Positions 56,165 to 64,000 of a stretch of DNA of 64,000 bases are shown here, piece after piece. The number at the start of each line of letters is the position of its first letter. Position 1 is the first letter of the stretch. Origin of the DNA: Medicago truncatula. Its lineage: Eukaryota; Streptophyta; Magnoliopsida; Fabales; Fabaceae. Under the pieces are notes generated by a model. It saw only the letters and a program-made list of their open reading frames with translations, was not told the DNA's origin and did no database searches. Location of the stretch: positions 15,396,501 through 15,460,500 of the forward strand of contig NC_053042.1 in assembly GCF_003473485.1 (NCBI RefSeq), read 5' to 3'. The translations under genes were made by a program, and so were the position numbers.

Positions 56165-56340
56165 ATGATATTTGTATAACCACTTTGTGACAACTTTTTG
56201 ACAATTTTCTCTCTCATACTCACATTATCATCTTATTCTCTCTCTTCCTTTTTCTCTCTCCATTGTTTTTATCCAATAAAAAGAGAGAAAAAAAAAGTTG
56301 TCACCAAAAGTTATATGAAATGGTTGTTCAAATATCACTA
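56165..56340. mobile_element. MITE, GATATTTG-CAACC family, copy 3
   Basis: The left end ATGATATTTGTATAACCA is inverted on the right as TGGTTGTTCAAATATCAC. The arms include GACAACTTTTTGACAATTTT and pyrimidine runs with TCTCTCTC. Confidence 0.75.
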
Positions 56341-57600
56341 CTCTTCTCAAATTATTGAATGAGAGATATGTTCATATTCAATGATTAACGGTGTCGGACA
56401 CCTATAATATTTAGATTAATTAGTCATATATAGCTATACAAGTAAATTATGTATAAAATAATACATATGTATGTATATAAGTTGTTAGAGATTATTTTGA
56501 ACCCTAAGCTCTTCTTACTTTCAATTGGTGCACCAACTCCCGACCTCAATTTTTTTCTATAAAAATGTTAAACATTATAGTATACAAAACAGTAAATTAA
56601 GGACTAATTTGATGAACTGTTCATACAATTTAAAATATAATTTAGGAGGAGGAACTTAACGAATTTATCATTCATTGTATCTTTTGTCAAAAATAAAAAT
56701 AAAAAGAATCATTCATTGTATCTATAATGAGTAACCTCTAAGTTACCAGTATTACAATACATTGTATGCTCATTTGGAAGATAAATCACTTTTGGTCTGG
56801 ATTTTAAAAATGTACTACCGAACAAACAAAAAATTGTGATAAAGTAATTAAATTTTGAATGTGGTAAAACTGATAAACCGAAATTGTTTATTTTTGTTAA
56901 GTTTAAATCGAACATGAAACATAATGTCTTTTTAAAAAATTAAACACAATGGACTATCATAAATATATATATCTATCTCGGCTCGTATTTATATACTCGG
57001 TCCACTTCGTTATCAACTCAACCCTAACTCGATCAACTTAAGTTACTCATTCTACATTTTACTTTCACCTCAAAAATTAAAACACCCCAAACTTTTATCA
57101 CGACGCATCGTCGAAAAGATCTACTCTATAACTTCTAGCAAGAACACATAACAAAATAATTTTTTGAGTTTTCAAAGTTTATAAATTTGTTGGTTTATTT
57201 TTACACCTTGCTTTTTTTTTTGACAAATTTTACACTCCTTGCTCTATACTCATCTGCTTAGTAAGGAAAAACTTTATACTCATCTAGAAGATACATTATT
57301 TTTCTAACATACAAATATCTCAAACAAAAATGCTAAAGTGAAAAAGCAAGTTAGGCACAAAAATAGTCATTATTGTAAAAGAAATAACAAAGAAGATGTC
57401 AATTTCATTATCATCATACAAAACGTGTGGCACTTATGACCCACCCCCCACAAAGAAATTCAATTCCAAATTAAATCCTAACACAAGACCATAGTTTTCC
57501 CATAACCAACTCACACAAGGGACCCTCCATTCACATGCTTTTGCTTCCTCAAAATCCAACGATCCAGATTATATTCCCAAAACAATCTCAACCATCCAAA
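56341..57600. other. AT-rich intergenic sequence and distal IAA promoter
   Basis: No gene is supported. The last few hundred bases become less AT-rich and probably belong to the IAA4 promoter. Confidence 0.45.
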
Positions 57601-57625
57601 ATCCAGACCAAATGGTTGGTGAATA

Positions 57626-57657
57626 TGTCCCACTCTTGTCACCCCAATAAGGAGACA
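57626..57657 (+). promoter_or_regulatory. Auxin-response-like elements, IAA4 promoter
   Basis: TGTCCCAC at 57626-57633 resembles the GTCCCAT core (domain A) described for the pea PS-IAA4/5 promoter. TGTCAC follows at 57637-57642, and GAGACA (an inverted TGTCTC ARF site) lies at 57652-57657. The cluster is about 290 bp upstream of the ATG. The role is inferred. Confidence 0.5.
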
Positions 57658-57777
57658 TATTACTTTAAATCTGCTTATTATGCTACCGACAACTTAGCTT
57701 GCCTTTGTCCATAATTTATGCATTAAATTTAAAACAATGTTTTTCTATGTTAATGTCAAAGTGATTATGATTATTCC

Positions 57778-57784
57778 TATAAAA
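57778..57784 (+). promoter_or_regulatory. TATA box, IAA4
   Basis: TATAAAA lies 166 bp upstream of the ATG and about 120 bp downstream of the auxin-response-like cluster. Confidence 0.6.
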
Positions 57785-57943
57785 CACAACCTTGCATTTC
57801 CTACTTTCACACAATTGTTACACATTTCCTCTTGTAACATCTCAAAAGAAGGAGGGAAAAAAAAATATTGTAGCATCAAATTCCTAAAACTTTATAGTGA
57901 CTATATATTTTCTAATTGAATTAGAGGGTTTTGCATAAGCAAG

Positions 57944-59659
57944 ATGGAATTCAAGGCAACTGAGCTTAGATTGGGATTACCAGGGACAGATGAAAAGGAT
58001 ATGAAAACAATACATGGTAGTGTTGTTAAGAATAACAAAAGACAATTACCTCAAACTTCTGAAGAATCTGTTTCAATTTCTAAGGTTTCAAATGATGACC
58101 AGCATGTGGAGAGTTCTTCTGCTGCCCCTCCTGCCAAGTATGTTTTAATCAAGAAAGACTAAAACCTTTTATCTGGATCCTCTGCAGCTGCCGCGGTATG
58201 GTGTTGCAGATGTAGAAATTTTTATTTTCTCCAGCACCATACGTACGGCAGCTTCAGGGGGTCCTCTTGATGAGATAAAATATTCAATAACTTTTTTTTT
58301 TTCCTTATCTGAATTTTGAGCTAACTGATTTTATTTGATATTGATATTGCAGGGCAAAGATAGTAGGGTGGCCACCAATTAGGTCTTACAGGAAAAACAC
58401 TTTGCAAGAGGCTGAAGTTGGTGGGATATATGTGAAAGTTAGCATGGATGGAGCTCCTTACCTTAGAAAGATTGACTTGAGGATCTATGGAGGTTATCCA
58501 GAACTTCTCAAAGCTCTAGAAACCATGTTCAAATTGACCATAGGTAAGATAGAGATAAAATTTTGTTTTTTGTTTTGGTAAAGATTTTATATTGCAATCG
58601 CGTCTAGGGTTTATTGATATCGTAGAGAATCACGTTAAAATATGATTGATGTAGTCTAAATTATGATAGTTTTGCAATAGCATAGACATTTAACAAAATT
58701 CTTGATCTTATGTTAAGATTGCGGTCGAAGACTATTTTTTAAGACTCAAATTTTAGTTGTATATAGACTAGTCTTGGTTTTATTGTGGTGAAACTAGTTT
58801 GTGAGACAATTTTAGTTTTTGTGCTGAAAAGAAATTGTGCTTTGTTTTTCAGGTGAGTATTCTGAAAGAGAGGGTTATAAGGGATCTGAATATGCACCAA
58901 CCTATGAAGACAAGGATGGTGACTGGATGCTAGTTGGAGATGTTCCATGGGAGTAAGTTCTCTCCCTTATGTGTTTGCTTTATTTTTGTTTTGTTTTTGT
59001 CTATAGTTCTTGAACTTAGATCCTCTGAAGTTGGCTTCATGGTAGCAGATAATTAGATTGTTGGCGTGTTTTGATTAGCTTATTTGAGTTTATCTGTTCG
59101 CATAATTACTTGTAAAAGCCTCTTTGAGAAAGTTCAGGGAAACAACTTATGATATGTCCATAAGTTGTTTTCAGCTTATCCTCATCAGTTTTCCATGATG
59201 GTCGACGAATATGACTTGTAACTAATATGAAAACAATTTGATTTTATTTTACTTCGGTTTTAAAAGCACTTATGCTAACCCACTTGGGTTGGCCTGATGA
59301 TATTGGCTTCTTAGGACCTGAGAGTGTGCTCATCCTCAAGGTCTCAGGTTCAATTTTCCCCGGTGTCAATTTGGGTGGGCTAATTTAGCTTCTTAAATAA
59401 AAACAACACTTACGCTATAAGTGCTTAATTAGTTTTTAGTCAAATAGGAGTAATTTCTATCTCGTATTTTTTAATAGTCTGCGATCGGCTGCACCATAAC
59501 ATTAGTTCTAGAGGATCCATTTTGATTGTCTGTCTCTTAGCTGTACATATTCAGAAACTCATAGAACTTGCTTTTATCTACAGCATGTTTGTGACTTCCT
59601 GCAAAAGACTAAGAATCATGAAAGGCACAGAAGCTAGAGGTTTGGGTTGTGGTGTATGA
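57944..59659 (+). CDS. IAA4: Aux/IAA auxin-response repressor, pea IAA4/5-like
   Basis: Four exons, 57944-58137, 58353-58543, 58853-58952 and 59584-59659, all with GT-AG introns, give 186 aa. Domain I has the EAR motif TELRLGLPG, which recruits TOPLESS. Domain II has the degron [16 protein letters not shown], by which TIR1/AFB binds it with auxin and has it degraded. The PB1 part (domains III-IV) has [16 protein letters not shown] and [19 protein letters not shown]. The tail has the nuclear-type CKRLRIMK. It would repress ARF transcription factors in the nucleus. The sequence is very close to what I recall of pea PS-IAA4/5, an early auxin-induced gene. Nothing looks damaged. Confidence 0.95.
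58176..58265. repeat. Hairpin (possible short MITE) in IAA4 intron 1
   Basis: GGATCCTCTGCAGCTGCC and GGTATGGTG are inverted downstream as CACCATACGTACGGCAGC and TTCAGGGGGTCC, around a 30 bp AT-rich loop. It is GC-rich compared with the rest of the intron. Confidence 0.6.
59278..59406 (+). mobile_element. Short SINE in IAA4 intron 3
   Basis: The same family as 53704-53919: GGGTTGGCCTGATGATATTGG (A box region), CTCAGGTTCAATTTT (B box) and GGTGTCAATTTGGGTGGGC. Flanks CACTTATGCTA (59267-59277) and CACTTACGCTA (59407-59417) are an 11 bp duplication with one mismatch. It lacks the 3' part of the longer copy. Confidence 0.75.
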
Positions 59660-61590
59660 GAAACAACTGAATTTTTCCTATGACTATATGCAAGAAAAAG
59701 AGTTTTGGTGTTTAGGAAAGTCAATCTTTCAATTGCTGGAGCTAATGGATTTTGAATCTTGATTTGGAAGGGAGATGGAAGATACTTTCTACATAAACTT
59801 TGTCAACATGTTTTTTTGGTTATTTTAGCATCTTGAAGTGATGCTATATGCTATATTGTTTGTTATTTCCACTGAACATTTTCAATAACATTTTCAGAAA
59901 TTTGCATCAAAGCAACTTTGTATACTTATAGAGAATTAGAATTAGAAGAGTCATGGTTTGTTTTGTATCAATATATAAATAGAAACTTTAATTACGTAGT
60001 TATTTTTTTGACAGGGAAAATAAATACATAGTTGCTACTCATTTGTTCATAATCTTTGATCTTTCAAGTTTTTGAATTTTGTTCCAAAACTTTGGCTATT
60101 TAAAAATACTACAATCAATCATATTTTTCCCTTTCTTAATAAACTCAAGAGTTGTGTTAGAACAACAACTAGTAAAAGAAAACTAAATAAACTCAAATTG
60201 CAAACAATGGAATTCAATCGTTTTGTTACTCAATTATCCAATTGTGCCTACGTCTTCGACTACCGAGCAGTTGTAGTTTCGTATTATTACTTGAATGATT
60301 AGGGTTTACAATGTTACAACAAACCATATATATAGGATAATGTTTCATGAACACTCTTTTTTCCATACATACAATGTACCACTCTCATGTGAGAGTGTGT
60401 GAGAGACAATAAATATGAGTTTCTTTTTGTGTGTACGGATCACATGGACACATGTCACAATTGTGTATGAATGTACAAATGATACATGCTACCTAAACAA
60501 TGCCACTCGCTATGCTCTCGTGCCCTTTACCTCTCCTCTGCGCCTATGAGCCATAGTCAATAAGTTGTATTGTAACTATTCGTGCCAACAAATTTATCCT
60601 TCCCTCAACAAACTAACCACTAACATTTTCTATCAAAAAATTTATTGGGTGAGATTTTAGCAAAGTAAATATGTTGTAATTGTGCTATAACTCCTTTTTT
60701 TGAACGGAATTTGTTCTTGTAAAAAAAACAACTATATTGCATCAACACTTCTAAACTGAAAAGGTAGGCGGTGTCTAACATATGTTTAAAGGCGTGTTCG
60801 ATGTCCAACACCAGTGATGTGTCAATATCTTGTCTTGTATTTTTTTTTATAGGCCAATGTTAACATGTTAGCTAAGTTAATTAAATGTCTGTTTTTAATT
60901 AAAGAGATGTATTACTCTAAAAACTTGGGTTGGAAATGTCTAGACCAAATTTATCTTGCCACCTTAGTTACTCTGTTTTTCTAGTCAATGTTATAGAAAA
61001 GGAGTTGGTCATGTAGTTTGACCCGTATAATCCACATTTGTTGACGGAGTAAGGCAAATTTTCAACCCTCCAACCTGTCTTGGCTCAACCTACATAACCT
61101 ATCAAATAACAAGCTGGATGTGGGTGGAGCATATTGGTCTTAAAAGATGAGGCTAACAAATTATAGTAATATATGTAAATTAATTCTTATAAATTTTATC
61201 CTTCAAAAAATTGTTATAAATTTTATAAAAGAATAATATAATTTTTAATGTACCATATATCTTACAATATGAACTAATAATTGAAATACAAACATTGATA
61301 AAAAAAAAACCCCTCAAAATAAAAAACGTTGATAAAAAAATATATGTTTTTAGTAAAACAAGTATATTAATAATAGTTAAATATGTTATAAATAGAGAGG
61401 AATAGGAAAACTTGAGATAATGTTATAGAGAATCAAATTTTCATTAGAAATACTACGAATACTCTTTTTCTAACACTCTCTAATACTCATACTTTTATTG
61501 GATAAAAAGTACAATCTCAACAATGCTTATAATTTTATAGCCTCGACATATCAAAATATTATTGATGAAAATACTCATTTAATTTAGAAT
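59660..61590. other. IAA4 3' flank and intergenic sequence
   Basis: No gene is supported. The frame at 60072-60302 has no recognisable domain. The rest is AT-rich. Confidence 0.45.
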
Positions 61591-61757
61591 AATGAGGTTC
61601 CTTTGTAAGTAAGTCTCTTTGCGTGGCGGCTCCTTTGTTATCATATTCCAACGAACGGCATTTTAGTTATGAAGGGGTAATCTCGGCTAATGCCCAACTT
61701 TGTGTGGGAGGGTCTGATAACCTGGAGGATGTAAATCATCTTTTTGCATTATGATTC
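61591..61757 (+). pseudogene. zf-RVT relic of a non-LTR retrotransposon
   Basis: Across two frames and a stop, the sequence reads EVPL, VSLFAWRLLCYHIPTNGILV, then GVISANAQLCVGGSDNLEDV and NHLF. This is the pattern of the zf-RVT domain at the C-terminus of plant LINE-type reverse transcriptase ORFs. No reverse transcriptase core is nearby, so it is an old fragment. Confidence 0.7.
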
Positions 61758-62032
61758 TTTCTATATTGTTTATAATTGGTTAGGTTTCATAATACCAATC
61801 TTATTCCATATTTAAACTATGGCTCCATAAAATTCCATATTTGGTTTATAATTGGTTAGGTTTGAACAAATACTTTTTTCAAAAATACCATTTTGCATTA
61901 AGATTTTTTCTAGACAACTTTGTGTTTGAGGATAAAAAGTAATTTTTTTAGTATTTTTTATAATACCCACACTCGATTCCTTGTCTACTCTCTCACGTAC
62001 TCAAACTCGCTTTCTAGTATTATTTATGAGAA
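61758..62032. other. AT-rich intergenic sequence
   Basis: No gene is supported. ATTCCATATTT and GGTTTATAATTGGTTAGG-like words repeat locally. Confidence 0.4.
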
Positions 62033-62211
62033 GTGATATATTTGGACAACCAAAATCAAATAACTTTAGTGACAACATTTTTTTCCTCTCTTCTTATTGG
62101 ACAACAACAATAGAGAGAGAGAAAAAGAAAGAGAGGGAATAAAAGTACAATGAGAGTATGAGAGAAAAAGTTGTCAAAAAGTTATTTAAAAGTAGTTGTT
62201 CAAATACTATT
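62033..62211. mobile_element. MITE, GATATTTG-CAACC family, copy 4
   Basis: The left end GTGATATATTTGGACAACC is inverted on the right as GTAGTTGTTCAAATACTAT. The body includes GAGAGAGAGAAAAAGAAAG and AGTTGTCAAAAAGTTATTT. Confidence 0.7.
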
Positions 62212-62584
62212 TTTCATTATTTATTGATTCCCTAAAAAAAAGTATTATTTATTGATTAATTTGTAAGAAAATGCGAGTATTTTTGGTGAGCTGTGAATCA
62301 AAATTTTGGAGTTTTTGAATTTTGATCGGGGAATATTATGATGTTGTCATGAGGTGATCCTTGACAACACAACGGATTGTACCAAATTATTTGAATTTTA
62401 TCATATTGATAGAAAAATAGCATCATTTAAGTCAATCGAGGGAACCAATTGTAAAGAAAAATATTGTGATACTACTGGAATATTGATTGAAAATTATGTT
62501 ACCGAAATTTTATGCGAGTGAAATTTTATGATTCTTGGCATTATGTAATTGTTGTCCTATGATTAAAAGAACTGTCTGGTTAGG

Positions 62585-62990
62585 AACTGCAGGAGGCAAC
62601 ATATACAGTGGTGGCGGATTGAACTCTGGTATGGCGGCGACGAGTCTTTACGGTTGGACGAAAAGTGTCTGCAGGCACGTTAACACTTTAACTCTCGAGT
62701 CGGTATAAGAAATCAGATGAAATGTGTGAAAAGTACGGGAAAAGTGAATCATACCTTGGTGGGAAAGTTAAGTCACCCTTATATAGGCATGTGTGTGAAT
62801 AATTGTCTCCGTAAAGTGTGATGCTCTATCAGGAGGCCGTTGGAGGATACATGTACGGTGTTTAATGCACATGGGCATGCTCCAGTAGGGAAGGGTGCAC
62901 TGTTGCTAGCGTATTCCTCTAGACGATACGCCTTAGTTCAGTGGACGTTTGGTGTTAGCGTTGGATTGACTTTGTAGCCGGTCCATAATA
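62585..62990 (-). mobile_element. Probable LTR-retrotransposon LTR fragment
   Basis: Read on -, it has a TATA-like CCTATATAAGGG near 62780, followed downstream by ACTCGAGAGTTAAAGTG and TTAACGTGCCTGCAG, a pattern typical of the promoter and R region of plant LTRs. It is more GC-rich than its surroundings. Neither LTR end nor any internal coding region was found, so the class is uncertain. Confidence 0.45.
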
Positions 62991-64000
62991 GTTTTGATTA
63001 ATTCTTTTTTTTCAAATGGATAAATTAAATATTTGTGACTTGTCATAGGATCAACTCGATTTTATCTCAGCATTGTTCCGTCCTTATAACCGGTAACTCA
63101 TTGAGTTTGAAATAATTAAGGATCAATTTTAAATATGAAAATTGAACCGATCTAATATTAAAGTCGGTTCGGATCACATACAACTTAGTCTAATCCGTCA
63201 TGTGTACACCCATAGATGCCCATGCATTTTTTTCCCCCGGGGAATCTCCAGCACTGATTGGAGATCTGTATTGGTACCTTAAAAAACGGTCATAAACAAG
63301 CATGGCAAACAATGCAGAAGACATGATTTACTCATAGATCCTGTTTTGGATTGAAATCATGAAAAGCTGAGAGAGTCAATTATTCATGTATATACCATTT
63401 AGAGCACTCCTATTTGGAAACAATAATCTGACACTTTTATAAAGTACTATTACATCCAATTTTAGTGTTTGTTGGATCGCAGTTTTGATATTAACTATAC
63501 ATTTCGATGGCAAGTTCATAATATGTTCTCTTATCCACTTGTTTTATTGAAGAAAATAAACACTGTTTACTGCGATTACGTAGGCAATGTCGACGGGTGA
63601 ATGTGTGGCTTAGATCCCTCAACCGGGTAAGAAAAGGACCAAAGAAAGTTGGTACATAAAATACTAAGACTATTATTTTTTTCTAACCTACTACCTTCTC
63701 CCGTGCCCTGTAAAATTTTTAAAAATATCATTGTGTATTCCGAATTTTAAAAATCTGAATTCATGTTTACTATTTCGGATTTTATAATTCAGACAATTCT
63801 TATGTATAATAAGCAATCAGACTCTGTCACATTTCATTAGTTTTGAGTTTTGCTTTTAAAAACATGTCAAATAAAATCATAAAAATAGCACCAAAAAATT
63901 CTAAAAATCAAATAAAACTAATGCAAATTTTTTCGGATTTTTATGAGAATATGAAAAATGAAAAAAAAAAATGAAAAATGGGTCTAAACGATGGAATTAT
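62991..64000. other. AT-rich intergenic sequence, right edge
   Basis: I see no gene, repeat pair or RNA gene that I can support here. Confidence 0.45.

Noticed and set aside
60072..60302. Small gene after IAA4
   Set aside because: There is no recognisable motif, promoter or conserved feature, and the sequence is AT-rich.

Overview
The window looks like nuclear DNA from a legume, most likely Medicago truncatula or a close relative. The genes have GT-AG introns, the spacers are AT-rich and full of small transposons, and the Aux/IAA gene at the right end closely resembles what I recall of pea PS-IAA4/5. The species is an inference; no search was run.

Positions 1-41,240 hold a tandem array of six LRR receptor-like kinase (RLK) copies on the + strand, interleaved with three copies of a DYW-type PPR gene on the - strand. 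A block of RLK, PPR, kinase fragment and RLK (about 0.7-13.9 kb) is repeated at about 16.3-28.0 kb. A further RLK follows at 29.2-32.5 kb, then a degenerate RLK plus the one intact PPR (33.9-41.0 kb). RLK2, RLK4 and RLK5 appear intact. RLK1 has a frameshift, RLK3 has lost its last kinase exon, and RLK6 is a heavily damaged pseudogene. PPR1 and PPR2 share old lesions, while PPR3 is open from start to stop. The RLKs differ mainly in the number of 24-residue LRRs (18 to 29), whereas the C-terminal LRRs and kinase are nearly constant. This is a typical birth-and-death receptor cluster of the MIK2-like type.

Positions 41,243-45,802 are a complete Mutator-like element (MULE). It has 82-83 bp terminal inverted repeats, a 9 bp target duplication (8 of 9 matching), a FAR1/MULE transposase with the DDE residues, an overlapping OTU cysteine-protease ORF, and a small third ORF that resembles the N-terminal domain of MuDR proteins. 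Both ends carry arrays of a 22 bp palindrome. The element sits about 230 bp upstream of the PPR3 start codon.

Positions 45.8-57.9 kb are gene-poor and rich in non-autonomous elements: foldback MULEs with 9 bp duplications (one enclosing a plastid ndhD fragment), Stowaway-like MITEs, a hAT-like element with a GC-rich core, and tRNA-derived SINEs. Positions 57,944-59,659 hold a four-exon Aux/IAA gene (186 aa) with canonical degron and PB1 sequences. The last 4.3 kb contains retroelement relics and no gene I can support.

The most unusual items are the OTU-bearing MULE with its palindrome arrays, the foldback MULE carrying plastid ndhD sequence, a gene-fragment-carrying MULE at 738-1509 with a paralogous empty site, and in-register LRR expansion in RLK2.
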